From: Deltaproteobacteria bacterium
Lineage (GTDB): Bacteria > Myxococcota_A > UBA9042
Direction: 5' to 3'
NCBI GenBank assembly: GCA_020632665.1
Contig: JACKFC010000003.1
Coordinates: forward strand, 124,001 to 188,000
DNA length: 64,000 nucleotides
The translations under genes and the position numbers were made by a program. Shown piece by piece: positions 7,921 to 19,143 of this stretch (position 1 is its first letter; every line of letters begins with the position of its first letter). The notes beneath the pieces are model-generated. The model was not told the DNA's origin. It did no database searches and was given only the letters and a program-made list of their open reading frames with translations.

Positions 7921-10194
7921 GTGAGCAGGGCCGCAACGACACCCACCGAGCTCCGACCGAATCGCCTCGACGCCGCCGTGTCGGCACGCGTCGCAGGGCT
8001 GATTCGGGTGGCAGCGCGGGCCCGGCGGCGAATCTGGCTCGGCCGAGCGTCGCGGCGGCTGGCATGGGTCGTGGCGCCGCTCCTCACCGTCTACGCCGTG
8101 TGGGCCCTCGCTGCCCGCGCGACCTGGCTCGCGGCCGAAGCTGACGGGAACGTCGCGATCGCCGCGGCGATCGGCCTGGTCGGCGGTCTGCTCTGGATGC
8201 TCTGGCGTCGACCGGGTTGGCTGGAAGCGGCCGCCACGCTCGACGACCGCGGCGCCGGTGGCGATCGCGTCAGCACCGCGCTCGACCTCGCCCGCCAGGG
8301 CCGGGCCGATCCGTGGGCCCGTGTGCAGGCGCAAGAAGCGACGCAATGGGCCGAGGGCCTGGATCTGCCGGCGCTGCTGCCGATGCCGCGTCCGCAGGGG
8401 ATCGGCTGGGCCGCCGCGGCCGCCGCCCTCGCCGCGCTCGCCCTCTTCCTCCCGCAGGCGCTGCTGCTCGGCGACAGCCTCGACGCGCGCCCGGCCGAGG
8501 GCCTGCAGCTCGCGTTGCCGCCCGGCCACGCCGGCGTGGTGGTGGCCGCCGAGTTGCTCGGAGCCGACGCGCTCGAATTGCTCCGCGCCGACGCTGCCTT
8601 GCTCGCCGACGTCGAATCGCAGGTCGATGACGCTCCGACCCGGCGCTGGCTGCGCGACGTGCGGCGGGTGATCGAAGACGTCGAGGCTGGCGCCATCGAC
8701 CGTCGCGAGGCGCTCGCGCGCTTGGCCGAGCTCGAAGCCGCCCGCCCCGAGCCGCCCGAGCAGCGGCCGACCGAAGGGGAGGACAGCAAAGAGCCGACCT
8801 CGCGCGAGGCCGCGGGTGCCGACGAGCGCGATCGCGACCGCGCGGTGAAGAATGCCCTGGGCAAGGCGGTCGAGCAGAGCCTCGACGTCGCGCCGAAGTC
8901 GGCCGAGCGCGAAGATCTGCGCAAGGCGGCGAAAGAGGGCGATCTCGGTGCGATGGCGAAGGTCCTCGAGAAGCTCGCCGACCGCGACATGAGCGACAAA
9001 GAGCTCGAGGGCTGGGTGAAGGCCGCGGAGAAGCTCGCCAAGGCGCTCGGGGTCAAGCAGGTGCCGAAGCAATTCGACGAACTCGCCGAAAAGATCCGCC
9101 GCCTGGAGCAGAAGCGGCGTGAGCAGGGCGGCCTGACGCCGATGGAGCAACGCCGGCTGCACAACGCCCGCCGGGCGCTCGACGCCCTTCGCCGCGAACA
9201 TGGTGACGTCGCCGGCGCCAAGCACCAGTTGCAACGCCTCGAGCGCGGAGCCCGCCAGGCCGCGGACGAGATGCGCCGGATGCAGCAGGAGCGCGGCCGG
9301 CTCGACAAGCAGCGCGGCGGCAGCGCCGAAGATCAAAGCCGACGCGCGGCGCAGCGCAAGCAGATGGCGAAGGACATCCGGCAGCAGATGCAGCGCGCCG
9401 CCAACGAGATGCGGCGCCAAGGCGAGGGGCAGCGCAGCCGACAGGCGCGGCGCATCGGCGACAGCCGGCTCCGTGACCTGCGGCAGGCGCTGCGTCGCGG
9501 AGCCTCCAGCGACAAAGATCGCCGCGACTTCTCGAAGCGGGCGCGCGGCCAACAGGCACAGCAAGGTCAGCAAGGTCAGCAAGGCGAGCAGGGCAGCGGC
9601 GAACAAGGCGACTCCGAGCGTCAGGCGCAGCAAGGCAAGCCGGGCGAACAAGGCAAGGACGGCGCGCAAGGCCAAGGCCGCGAGACGGCCGAGCAGGCGG
9701 CGCGTCGTCGTGCGGCGCAGCGCGAAGCCGCCGAGCGGCGTCAGGCGCAGCAGGGGCAGCAGGGCGAAGGTGGTCGCAAGCGGCCGGGCGCCGGCCTCAA
9801 CCCGACCGGCCGCATCAAGCTGGGCGCCGGCGATATGCCCGACAACAGCCGGATGCGGCAGATGGCCGGGCAGGGCAAGCCCGGCGGTGCCGGCAAGGGC
9901 CAGGGAGAGGGCTACGGCGAAGGCGAGGGCGGCGCCGAGAGCGGCACGGCCAAGCGCATCGGCGCCGCCAGGACCGAGAAGGTGCGCGGCCAACAGGGCG
10001 ACGGGCCGAGCACCAAGCAGGTCTTCGTCGACGCGGCCCGCAAGGGCTTCGCCAAGACCGGATGGCGCGACGTCTACGCCGAATACTCCGAGGTCGCCGA
10101 AGAGATGCTGGAGAAGGAATCGCTACCGCCCGGCCGCAAGGCCATGGTGCGCCGCTACTACGAGCTGATTCGCCCGCGCGGATCGGGCGAATAG
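7921..10194 (+). CDS. DUF4175-like membrane coiled-coil protein of a MoxR/Bat operon
   Basis: This is a 757-residue protein starting at the GTG at 7921 (gggagaag upstream). Two membrane helices lie at about 48-66 and 78-96 and a third at about 155-180. A long charged, helical, coiled-coil region follows, rich in Lys/Glu/Arg, and then a Gln/Gly triplet-repeat segment. The C-terminal module has YAEYSEVAEEML and GRKAMVRRYYELIRP, as seen at the end of DUF4175/TIGR02302-type proteins encoded next to moxR. It opens a tightly packed operon with the MoxR ATPase 10 bp downstream. A scaffold role for the MoxR complex at the inner membrane is an inference from context. Confidence 0.75.
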   Translation: MSRAATTPTELRPNRLDAAVSARVAGLIRVAARARRRIWLGRASRRLAWVVAPLLTVYAVWALAARATWLAAEADGNVAIAAAIGLVGGLLWMLWRRPGWLEAAATLDDRGAGGDRVSTALDLARQGRADPWARVQAQEATQWAEGLDLPALLPMPRPQGIGWAAAAAALAALALFLPQALLLGDSLDARPAEGLQLALPPGHAGVVVAAELLGADALELLRADAALLADVESQVDDAPTRRWLRDVRRVIEDVEAGAIDRREALARLAELEAARPEPPEQRPTEGEDSKEPTSREAAGADERDRDRAVKNALGKAVEQSLDVAPKSAEREDLRKAAKEGDLGAMAKVLEKLADRDMSDKELEGWVKAAEKLAKALGVKQVPKQFDELAEKIRRLEQKRREQGGLTPMEQRRLHNARRALDALRREHGDVAGAKHQLQRLERGARQAADEMRRMQQERGRLDKQRGGSAEDQSRRAAQRKQMAKDIRQQMQRAANEMRRQGEGQRSRQARRIGDSRLRDLRQALRRGASSDKDRRDFSKRARGQQAQQGQQGQQGEQGSGEQGDSERQAQQGKPGEQGKDGAQGQGRETAEQAARRRAAQREAAERRQAQQGQQGEGGRKRPGAGLNPTGRIKLGAGDMPDNSRMRQMAGQGKPGGAGKGQGEGYGEGEGGAESGTAKRIGAARTEKVRGQQGDGPSTKQVFVDAARKGFAKTGWRDVYAEYSEVAEEMLEKESLPPGRKAMVRRYYELIRPRGSGE
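9550..9669 (+). repeat. Gln-Gly triplet repeat inside the DUF4175-like gene
   Basis: A run of 9-nt units such as cagcaaggt / cagcaaggc encodes repeated Gln-Gln-Gly and Glu-Gln-Gly triplets. A second short cluster lies near 9748-9767. It is an in-frame, low-complexity and potentially length-variable tract. Confidence 0.7.
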
Positions 10195-10204
10195 GGGGTC
10201 GCTG

Positions 10205-11240
<1,036 letters not shown>

Positions 11241-11248
<8 letters not shown>

Positions 11249-12179
11249 TCCCGCCACCAGCACGTCCGGCAAGGGCGGCGTCAGCGGGATCCGCGAAGAT
11301 CTCTTCGACGCGACCTTCTTGCGGCGGATCGAGCACCTCGCCTTGCTCGCCCGTCGAATGGCGAGCTCGGGCCAGCGTGCCGCCCGGCGTAGCAAGAAGA
11401 TCGGCGGTGGCATCGAATTCGCCGACCACCGCGACTATGCCCCCGGCGACGACCTCCGCCACCTCGACTGGAAGGTCTACGGCCGCACCGAGCGGATGCT
11501 GCTGCGGCAATACGAGGAGGAGGAGGACCTCTCGGTCTACTTCCTGCTCGACCGCAGCCCGTCGATGGCGATGGCGCCTCCCGGTGAGCTCAGCCTCTTC
11601 GACCGGGCGCTGCAGATCACCGCGGCGCTCGGCTATATCGCGCTCAGCAACCTCGATCGCGTCGCCCTCGCGCCGATGACCGACGGCAAGGCACGGCCCG
11701 AGCGACCGGTGCGCGGTCGGGCCCAGCTCTTCCGCATCCTGCGCGTCCTCTCGTCTCTGGAGCCGGGCGGGCAGACGGCGATCCGCGACTCGATCCGCGA
11801 CTTCTGCCGCTACAAGCCACGCCGCGGCCTGGTGGTGCTGATCAGCGACCTCTACGACCCCGACGGCCTGGGCGACGGCCTGCGCGAGCTCGCCGCCCGC
11901 GGCTACGAGCCGATGGTCGTGCAGCTCTGCGACGAGCGGATCTTCCAGGCCTCGGTCTTCGGTGATTTGACCCTGGTCGACGTCGAGACCGGTGAACGGC
12001 AAGAGATCTGGCTCACGCCCGAAGTCGTCGCGACCTACCGCGAAGTCTGGGACGAGCTCTCGGCCCAAGTCGAGTCCGCCGCCCGCGAAGTCGGCGCCCG
12101 CGCGCTCCGCGTCGATCTGGCGCTGCCCTTCGACGAAGTGGTGATGAAGGTCTTCCGCTCCGGAGGATTCCTGGGGTGA
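11241..12179 (+). CDS. DUF58-domain protein
   Basis: A 312-residue protein starting at a GTG that overlaps the moxR stop by 8 bp. The DUF58 core signature is clear: GIEFADHRDYAPGDDLRHLDW, then YGRTERMLLRQYEEE. A VWA-like fold follows with a MIDAS-type DRSPS motif in YFLLDRSPSMAM. No membrane helix is evident, so it is cytosolic or peripheral. DUF58 proteins are constant partners of MoxR ATPases and are thought to link them to membrane VWA proteins. The stop overlaps the start of the next gene by 4 bp. Confidence 0.92.
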
Positions 12180-14200
12180 TCGGCACCTTCGACACCCTGC
12201 AGGCGCTCTTCCCGTGGGCCGCGGGCGCGCTCGGCGTCCTGACGCTGCTCTATCTACTCGAGCCGCGCCGCCGCCAGGTCGCGGTGCCCTTCGGCGCGTT
12301 GTGGCGCAAGGTCCTCGAGCGCGCCGAAGCCCGACGCATCGGCCGGCGGTGGCGTCGCTTCTTCTCTTGGCTCTTCCTGGCGGTGTGCATCAGCGCCCTG
12401 CTCGCCGCCGTCGGTGAAGAGCCGCTCGGCCTGCGCGCCCTGCGCGAACGGCAACAACCGCCGCCCTTGCACACCGTCCTGCTGGTCGACGTCTCGGCCA
12501 CGATGGCGACCCTCGATGGCGATCGCGACGGCGCGCTGGGCCCACGGCAACGGCTGGACGAGGCGCGTCGACGCCTGCGCGCCGTGGTCGAAGACGCGCT
12601 GCCACGCGAGCGCTTCCTGGTCGTGGCCGCCGCCGTCGCGCCGCGGACGCAGGCGCCGTGGAGCGAAGAGAAGCGCGCCGTCCTCGCCGCGATCGACGGC
12701 CTGGAGGCGACCGACGCCGGCCTCGATCTCGAACGCGCCTTGGCGGCGGCCGTCGACGCGGTGCAGGACCGCAGCACCCCGCGGGTCGTGGTCGTCACCG
12801 ACGGCGGCCCCTCGTTGCATCCCGTCGCCCGCGCGCTGGACGCGATCCGCGGCGTGCCGGTGCGCTGGCTGATCGTTGGTCCGGCGGCGCTCGGTGAGAC
12901 GCCCGAAGAGGCTGCCAGCGAGCGCCTGGTCGACAACGCGGCGGTCGAGCGGGTCGGCGTCCGCTCCAGCTTGATCGACCCCGGCCGCGGCGTGGTCTCG
13001 GCCCGTGTGCGCAACGATCGCGGCCAGGCCACCCGGCTGCGCGTGCTCCTCTCCGCCGCACGCGACGGCCGCGCGCCCGAAGACTTCGCCCGACCCGAGG
13101 CCGTCGTCGCCGAGCAGGTCGTCGAGGTGCCGCCTCGCTCGACCGTCGCCGTCGCGTTCGCCGACGTGACGCTGGCCCCCGGGCGCTTCGCGGTTCAGGT
13201 CCGGCCCGCAGCCGACGCCGACTTCCGCGACCTCGCACCCTTCGACGATTGGGGCTTCGGCGTCGCGGCACGTCGGCGCAAGGTCGGCGTGCTGCTGGTC
13301 GGCAAGGGCAACCTCTTCCTCGAAGCGGCGCTGCTCGCGCACGACGGCCTCGATGTGCGCCGCGTCTCGCCGCAGGACTACCGGCCCGCCGCCTTCCCTC
13401 GCGACAAGCGACTGCTGCACGGCGTCGACGTCGCGATCCTCGATCAGGTCGAGGCCGAAGCGCCGCAGGACACGCCGGTCTGGCGCTTCGATCTGCGGCC
13501 GCACACCGCCGCAGCGCCCGGTGAGGAGGCGCCGCGCAGCGCCGGCGAGCTCGTCATCGGCGAGGAGGACCACCCCGCGGTCCGCGCGCTCTCGCTGCAC
13601 GACGCGAATTTCGACCAGGTCCGCGGCCTGACCCTGCCGACCGGCGCCCACCCGCTGCTGAAGGAGCGCGGTGGCGCGGTCCTCGCCTACGCCCGCGACG
13701 ACGGCGTCCGCCGGCTGGATTTCGGCATCGACCTGCTCGAGACCGACCTCGGCGGCCGCTACTTCATGCCGCTGCTGGTCGGCAATGCGGTCGAGTGGTT
13801 GGCCGGTGAAGAGGCCGCGATCGTCAGCCCACTCGAGGTCGGTCGGCCGTGGGCGATCGGGCTGCCGGTCGGCGGGCAGCGCTGGACTTGGTTCGAGCCC
13901 GGCTTGCCGCCGCGCCAGGCCCACGCCAGCGACGACGCGCTCCTCGCCAGCAGCGAGGCCCAGGGCATCCACGTCTGGACCAGCGACAGCGGGCTCGAGC
14001 TCGCGCGTCCGACCCGCCTCGCCGATGGCGAGCGCCCCGGGCGGGTCGGCAAACGCGGCCCTGCGTGGACGCCGCACCCGACCGCGGCACGGGACGATAC
14101 CCCACGCGCGCCATGGCCGGCGTGGACGCTGCTGGTGGCCTTCGCTGCCGCAGCGCTCCTGCTCGAGTGGGGCCTCTACCAGCGCCGGAGGACCGTATGA
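12176..14200 (+). CDS. BatA-like membrane protein with VWA domain
   Basis: This is a 674-residue protein from a GTG that overlaps the DUF58 stop by 4 bp. The N-terminal region has a membrane helix at residues 11-28, the basic juxtamembrane segment typical of BatA_N domains, and a second helix near 62-80. A VWA domain follows with DVSAT at 105-109, in which Thr replaces the last Ser of the DxSxS MIDAS motif. A long periplasmic part of beta character comes next, and the last membrane helix lies near 645-667. Such proteins place a metal-binding adhesion-like domain on the periplasmic face under MoxR control. The ligand is unknown. Confidence 0.85.
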   Translation: MIGTFDTLQALFPWAAGALGVLTLLYLLEPRRRQVAVPFGALWRKVLERAEARRIGRRWRRFFSWLFLAVCISALLAAVGEEPLGLRALRERQQPPPLHTVLLVDVSATMATLDGDRDGALGPRQRLDEARRRLRAVVEDALPRERFLVVAAAVAPRTQAPWSEEKRAVLAAIDGLEATDAGLDLERALAAAVDAVQDRSTPRVVVVTDGGPSLHPVARALDAIRGVPVRWLIVGPAALGETPEEAASERLVDNAAVERVGVRSSLIDPGRGVVSARVRNDRGQATRLRVLLSAARDGRAPEDFARPEAVVAEQVVEVPPRSTVAVAFADVTLAPGRFAVQVRPAADADFRDLAPFDDWGFGVAARRRKVGVLLVGKGNLFLEAALLAHDGLDVRRVSPQDYRPAAFPRDKRLLHGVDVAILDQVEAEAPQDTPVWRFDLRPHTAAAPGEEAPRSAGELVIGEEDHPAVRALSLHDANFDQVRGLTLPTGAHPLLKERGGAVLAYARDDGVRRLDFGIDLLETDLGGRYFMPLLVGNAVEWLAGEEAAIVSPLEVGRPWAIGLPVGGQRWTWFEPGLPPRQAHASDDALLASSEAQGIHVWTSDSGLELARPTRLADGERPGRVGKRGPAWTPHPTAARDDTPRAPWPAWTLLVAFAAAALLLEWGLYQRRRTV

Positions 14201-16962
14201 GCCGCCGGCTGCAGCTCTGGCTCGGGGCGCTGCTCTGGCTCGGCGCCGGCGCGGGCGTCGCGGTTTGGGCGCAGGCGCAGGCGCCGGCGTGGCTCGGCGC
14301 GCTGGCCGCCGGCGGCGTCGAGTTGGCGCATCCCGAGCGGCTCTGGGGCTTGCTCGCGTGCTGGGCGGTTCCGCTCCTGGCGCTCGGCGCGCTCGGCGAT
14401 CTGCCGCGATGGCAGGCGGCTGCCGGGGCGGTCGGTCGGATGCTCGCGCTCGCGGCGCTGGTCTTGGCGGCCACCGAGCCCCGCAGCCGGCAAGAGACGC
14501 CGCGCGGCGTCACCGTCGTCCACCTCGTCGACCGCAGCGAGTCGATGCCCGCCGCGGCGTTGGCCCGCGCGGCGACGGCGATCTCCGACGATATCGTCGC
14601 GCACCGCGAGGAATCCGGCGATTCCGCGGCGCAGGTCCACGTGATCGCCTTCGACGGCGGCGCCCGTCGCCTGCCTTGGCCGCCCACCGCGACTGCGGCC
14701 GAAGAGCCGTTGCCGCCCCTGCAGATCGACCGCGATCCGGCCGGAAAGGACGCCTCGGACCTCGAAGCCGCGCTCGACCTCGCCCTCGGCCAACTCGACC
14801 CGACCCGCGCCGCCCACGTCGTCGTCTGGAGTGACGGCGCCGAGACCCGTGGCGACGTCCGCCGCCTCGCCGGGCTGATGCGGCGCGCCGGTGCCCAGGT
14901 CCACCGCGGCGATCTCGGCACCCTGGAGCAGCCCGCGGAGGTGCTGGTCGAGTCGGTACAGGTCCCCGAGCGGGTCCGCGCCAACCTCCCCTTCCCGGTG
15001 AAGCTCCGCGTTCGCAGCACGGCGCCGGCCAAGGTTCGCTGCGAGGCCCGGGGCGAAGGCGTCGAGCTGAAGCCCGAGGCCGTCGCGATCACCGCCGGCG
15101 TCGCCACGATCGAGCTGGGCGAGGCGCGCTTTCGCAAGGCCGGCGCGCACGAGCTGGCCACCCGCTGCGCCGTCGTGCAGGGGCAGGATCGCTTCGACAG
15201 CAACAACGCGATGCGGGTGCGGGTCGTCGTCGCGGCACGGCCGCGCGTGCTCTTGGTCGACGGCAGCCCGACCACGGCGCGCACGCTGGCGCGGGCATTG
15301 GAAGACGATTTCGAGTTGACCCTGCGCGGCCCGGACGGCCTGCCGCGCGATCTCTCCGGCTTGCTCGGCTACGACGCCGTGATCGTCAGCGACCTCGCCC
15401 GGGTCAGCGAGGCGGGCGTGCCGCAGGTCGGCGACGCCGAGCAGAAAGCGCTCGGCGCGTTCGTCGAGCAGGGCGGCGGCTTGATGCTGATCGGCGGTGA
15501 GGACGCGCTGGGCTCGGGCGGCTGGCAGGGCAGTTGGCTCGAAAAGCACGTCTTGCCGGTCCGCTTGGAGATCGAGTCGACCATCGAGCAGCCCACGATC
15601 GCGATGATGCTGGTGCTCGACCGCTCCGGTTCGATGGCCGGGGCGAAGATGGAGTTGGCGAAGGAGGCGGCCCGCGCGACCGCCGACGCGCTCGGGCACG
15701 AAGACCGGATCGGGGTCATCGCCTTCGACAACGCGCCGCGCCGCGTCGTCAGCCTGCAGCGGGCCGGCAATCGCTACCGCATCGCCACCGGGATCGGCGG
15801 GATCTCGGCCACCGGCGGCACCCACATCTATCCGGCGCTGCAGCTGGCGAGCACCGAGCTCGAGCGGGTCCGCGCCAAGGTCAAGCACGTCATCCTGCTC
15901 TCGGACGGGCAGGCGCCGCGGATGGGCATCGACGCCTTGGTGCGGCAGATGCGCCGCTCCGGGATCACCGTCACGACCGTCGGCGTCGGCGAAGAGGTCG
16001 ATCGCTCCCTGCTCGAATCGATCGCCGATCGCGGCGGCGGGCGCAGCTATTTCACCGATCGCCCCGAGACGTTGCCGCGGATCTTCGTCCGCGAGACCAA
16101 GGAGATCGCCGGCGAGACCGTGGTCGAGAAGCGGGTCCGGCCACGCCTCGCGCCCAGCGTCGGGCGGATCGAGCTGCTGCGCGGCTTCGACATCGGTCGC
16201 GCGCCGGTGTTGCGCGGCTTCCTCACCGCCAAGGTCAAGCGCGGCGCCGAGGAGATCCTCCGCGTCACCTCTGGCGAGCCGCTGCTGGTGCGCTGGCGTC
16301 GGGGCCTGGGCAAGGTCTCGGTGTGGACCAGCGACCTCAAGGCGCGGTGGGCCCAGGATTGGATCGATTGGTCCGGCTACGCCGTCCTCGCCCGTCAGCT
16401 CGTGCGCGATCTGCAGCGCGAAGACCTCGCCGGCGAGGTGCAGGTCCGCTTGGCCCGCGAGGACGAACGCCTCCGCATCGCGGTCGACGCGATCGTCGAC
16501 GACGCCCCGGTCGGCAAGCTGCTCGCCGAGGCCACCGTGCGCACCCCCGAGGGCGATCCGCGCGAGATCCGCCTGACCGAGGTCGCCCTCGGTCGCTACG
16601 AGGCCGCGGTGCCGATGCGCGCCTTCGGTCCCTACGACGTCGAGGTTCGCCTACGCGCGGACGCCGAGCGCCCGGTGATGCTGCGTGGCCGGGCGACTGC
16701 CGTCCGCCCCTACCCCGACGAGCTGCGCATCGCCGCAGCGGGCAAGGTCGGCCTCGACGATCTGGTCGCCGAGACCGGCGGCGTGGCTGCAGCCGGGCCG
16801 GAGCAATGGCGAGATCGTGGCAGCATCACCACGCGCAGCTGGCAGCCGCTGTGGCAGACGCTGGTGCTCGCGGCGATCGCGCTATTGCTCTTCGACCTCT
16901 TGCTGCGCCGGGTCCGGCTCGGCCGCGCTCGGCCGACCAGCTGGTTCGCCGTGCGGCGCTGA
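14197..16962 (+). CDS. Large membrane protein with two VWA domains and a GATase-like region
   Basis: This is a 921-residue protein starting at the ATG at 14197, which overlaps the previous stop by 4 bp and has GGAGG upstream. Membrane helices lie near 5-24, 50-68 and 76-92, and a last one is near 888-906. A first VWA domain has DRSES at 112-116. A middle segment with FVEQGGGLMLIGGEDALGSG resembles the type-1 glutamine-amidotransferase-like fold of BatB/BatC-type proteins. The second VWA domain has the complete MIDAS DRSGS at 475-479. It is the last gene of the operon; the stop lies 19 bp from the convergent uvrB stop. Confidence 0.85.
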   Translation: MSRRLQLWLGALLWLGAGAGVAVWAQAQAPAWLGALAAGGVELAHPERLWGLLACWAVPLLALGALGDLPRWQAAAGAVGRMLALAALVLAATEPRSRQETPRGVTVVHLVDRSESMPAAALARAATAISDDIVAHREESGDSAAQVHVIAFDGGARRLPWPPTATAAEEPLPPLQIDRDPAGKDASDLEAALDLALGQLDPTRAAHVVVWSDGAETRGDVRRLAGLMRRAGAQVHRGDLGTLEQPAEVLVESVQVPERVRANLPFPVKLRVRSTAPAKVRCEARGEGVELKPEAVAITAGVATIELGEARFRKAGAHELATRCAVVQGQDRFDSNNAMRVRVVVAARPRVLLVDGSPTTARTLARALEDDFELTLRGPDGLPRDLSGLLGYDAVIVSDLARVSEAGVPQVGDAEQKALGAFVEQGGGLMLIGGEDALGSGGWQGSWLEKHVLPVRLEIESTIEQPTIAMMLVLDRSGSMAGAKMELAKEAARATADALGHEDRIGVIAFDNAPRRVVSLQRAGNRYRIATGIGGISATGGTHIYPALQLASTELERVRAKVKHVILLSDGQAPRMGIDALVRQMRRSGITVTTVGVGEEVDRSLLESIADRGGGRSYFTDRPETLPRIFVRETKEIAGETVVEKRVRPRLAPSVGRIELLRGFDIGRAPVLRGFLTAKVKRGAEEILRVTSGEPLLVRWRRGLGKVSVWTSDLKARWAQDWIDWSGYAVLARQLVRDLQREDLAGEVQVRLAREDERLRIAVDAIVDDAPVGKLLAEATVRTPEGDPREIRLTEVALGRYEAAVPMRAFGPYDVEVRLRADAERPVMLRGRATAVRPYPDELRIAAAGKVGLDDLVAETGGVAAAGPEQWRDRGSITTRSWQPLWQTLVLAAIALLLFDLLLRRVRLGRARPTSWFAVRR

Positions 16963-16981
16963 ACGCGCGGGCCCTTGCGCG

Positions 16982-19003
16982 CTACGAGATCGCCAACAAC
17001 AACTTCTGCAGGTCGCGAATCTCGTCGCGCAGGGACGCGGCCCGCTCGAAGTCGAGGGCGCCGGCCGCGTCCTTCATCTCGCCCTGCAACGTGGCGACGC
17101 GGCGTTCCAGATCCTTGCGGTCCATCGCGGCGAGATCGGTGGCCTCGGCCAGCGCCGCCTCGGTCAACGGCCCCTTGCCCGCGGCGCCCTTGCCGCCACC
17201 CTCGCCCTGCAGCAGCTCGACGCCGTGGATCGCCTTGCGCACGGTCTTCGGCACGATGCCGTTGGCCTCGTTGTGCGCTGCCTGGATCGCGCGGCGGCGC
17301 TCGGTCTCGTCCATCGCTGCGCGCATCGAGCCGGTGATCCGGTCTGCGTAGAGGATGACCCGTCCCTCGGCGTTGCGCGCTGCGCGGCCGATCGTCTGGA
17401 TCAGGCTGCGGCGCGACCGGAGAAAGCCCTCTTTGTCCGCGTCGAGCACGGCGACGAGGCTGACCTCCGGCAAGTCCAGGCCCTCGCGCAGCAGGTTGAT
17501 GCCGACCAGGACGTCGAAATCGCCGGCGCGCAGGCCGCGGAGCAGCTCGACCCGCTCCAGCGTGTCGATATCGCTGTGCATATAGCGCACGCGCACGCCG
17601 AGCTCGGCGTAATATTCGGTCAGGTTCTCGGCCATGCGCTTGGTCAGCGTGGTGACCAGGACGCGCTCGTCGCGCTCGGCGCGGACGCGGATCTCGGCGA
17701 GCAGATCGTCGACCTGGCTGCCCACCGGGCGGACCTCGATCACCGGATCCAGCAAGCCGGTCGGGCGCACCACCTGCTCGACCACGACGCCAGCGGTCTG
17801 CTCGATCTCCCAATCGCCCGGCGTCGCCGAGATCAGCACGCCTTGCTGCACGCGCTGCAGGAACTCCTCGATCTTCAACGGCCGGTTGTCGAGCGCCGAC
17901 GGCAGACGGAAGCCGTGGTCGACCAAGACCTCCTTGCGCGCGCGGTCGCCACGGAACATCGCCGCGACCTGCGAGACCGTGACGTGGCTCTCGTCGATCA
18001 TCAGCAGCCAGTCTTCGGGGAAATAGTCGAGCAGCGTCGGCGGCGGCTCGCCCGTCTTGCGACCGGTGAAGTGCCGCGAGTAGTTCTCGATGCCGTTGCA
18101 GAAGCCGCGCGTCATCAACGCCTCGAGGTCGTACATCGTGCGCTGTTCGAGGCGCTGCGCTTCGAGCAGCCGGCCGCGCTCGCGGAGGTCGGTCAGGCGT
18201 TCACGCAGCTCGATCGCGATGGTCTCGCGGGCACCGGCGACCACGTCCGCCGGCGTGACGAAGTGCGAGCTCGGGTAGAGGTGGATCCGTTCGACCTTGC
18301 GCAGGACGCGGCCACGCAGCGGATCGATGATCTCCAGGGACTCGATCTCGTCGCCCCAGAGCGCGATCCGCACCGCCTCGGCGTCCTCGCCGACCGGCAC
18401 GACGTCGATCACGTCGCCGCGGACGCGGAAGTGTCCGCGCGAGAGCTCGAACTCGTTGCGCTCGTATTGCATCTCGACCAAGCGCTCGAGCAGCGCCCGA
18501 CGGCCGATCTCTTGCCCGACCTCCAGGCCCAAGCGCATCGCCAGGTAGTCCACCGGCGCGCCGAGGCCGTAGATGCAGGACACCGACGCGACGATGACCA
18601 CGTCGCGCCGCTCGAGCAGGGCGAAGGTCGCCGCATGGCGCATGCGGTCGATCTCTTCGTTGATGAGCGAATCCTTCTCGATGTAGGTATCGGTCGACGG
18701 GATGTACGCTTCAGGCTGGTAATAGTCGTAATAGCTGACGAAGTATTCGACCGCGTTGTTCGGCAAGAAGGTCTTCAACTCGGCGTGCAGCTGCGCCGCG
18801 AGGGTCTTGTTCGGCGCCAGGACCAGCGTCGGCCGCTGCGACGCCGCAATCACGTTCGCCATCGTGAACGTCTTGCCCGAGCCGGTGACGCCGAGCAGCA
18901 CCTGCCAGCGCTCGCCTTCCGCGAGGCCGGCCATGAGCTGCTCGATCGCGGCGGGCTGGTCCCCCGACGGAGCAAAGGGTGCGACCAGGTCGAATGCGGG
19001 CAT
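16982..19003 (-). CDS. uvrB: UvrB, excinuclease ABC subunit B
   Basis: At 673 residues it has the same length as the E. coli protein. UvrB is the damage-verifying DNA-translocating component of nucleotide excision repair and works with UvrA and UvrC. Seen here are Walker A GVTGSGKT (38-45), the beta-hairpin region YYDYYQPEAYIP that inserts into damaged DNA, the helicase segments SVSCIYGLG, LISATPG and GINLLREGLDLPEVSLVAV, the QTIGRAARN motif VI, and the C-terminal UVR domain that binds UvrC. The ATG at 19003 follows GGAGAGG and begins at the conserved F-x-L-x(2)-P-F-x-P-x-G-D-Q-P motif. Longer frames are read-through of the divergent promoter region. I saw no LexA-type box I could trust upstream. 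Confidence 0.97.
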   Translation of the reverse strand: MPAFDLVAPFAPSGDQPAAIEQLMAGLAEGERWQVLLGVTGSGKTFTMANVIAASQRPTLVLAPNKTLAAQLHAELKTFLPNNAVEYFVSYYDYYQPEAYIPSTDTYIEKDSLINEEIDRMRHAATFALLERRDVVIVASVSCIYGLGAPVDYLAMRLGLEVGQEIGRRALLERLVEMQYERNEFELSRGHFRVRGDVIDVVPVGEDAEAVRIALWGDEIESLEIIDPLRGRVLRKVERIHLYPSSHFVTPADVVAGARETIAIELRERLTDLRERGRLLEAQRLEQRTMYDLEALMTRGFCNGIENYSRHFTGRKTGEPPPTLLDYFPEDWLLMIDESHVTVSQVAAMFRGDRARKEVLVDHGFRLPSALDNRPLKIEEFLQRVQQGVLISATPGDWEIEQTAGVVVEQVVRPTGLLDPVIEVRPVGSQVDDLLAEIRVRAERDERVLVTTLTKRMAENLTEYYAELGVRVRYMHSDIDTLERVELLRGLRAGDFDVLVGINLLREGLDLPEVSLVAVLDADKEGFLRSRRSLIQTIGRAARNAEGRVILYADRITGSMRAAMDETERRRAIQAAHNEANGIVPKTVRKAIHGVELLQGEGGGKGAAGKGPLTEAALAEATDLAAMDRKDLERRVATLQGEMKDAAGALDFERAASLRDEIRDLQKLLLAIS

Positions 19004-19114
19004 GGACCTCTCCGGATGCGATTCACGAGCGGTCTGCGGTGTGGCACATGCCGGGCCTGGCCGGCAAGCGGTCGGGCGATCGAAATCCCTGGCAAGCCCC
19101 GTGACGATCGGCAG

Positions 19115-19143
19115 TTGACCCGCATCAACAACCCTCCTAGCAT
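19115..19143 (+). promoter_or_regulatory. Sigma70-type promoter in the 303-bp uvrB / lipoprotein divergent region
   Basis: TTGACC at 19115-19120, a 17-bp spacer and TAGCAT at 19138-19143 read toward the lipoprotein at 19307 and would leave a 5' leader of roughly 155 bases. The rest of 19004-19306 holds the uvrB leader on the other strand. I see no other gene there. Confidence 0.55.

Noticed and set aside
7468..9993. An 841-codon minus-strand frame with hydrophobic stretches
   Set aside because: It is antisense to the DUF4175-like gene; the hydrophobic look comes from reading Gln/Ala/Glu codons backwards.
19041..19056. Sigma54 promoter (tggcac...) upstream of the lipoprotein
   Set aside because: The -24 half-site is present but no TTGC lies at the required distance; a good sigma70-type promoter is found at 19115.
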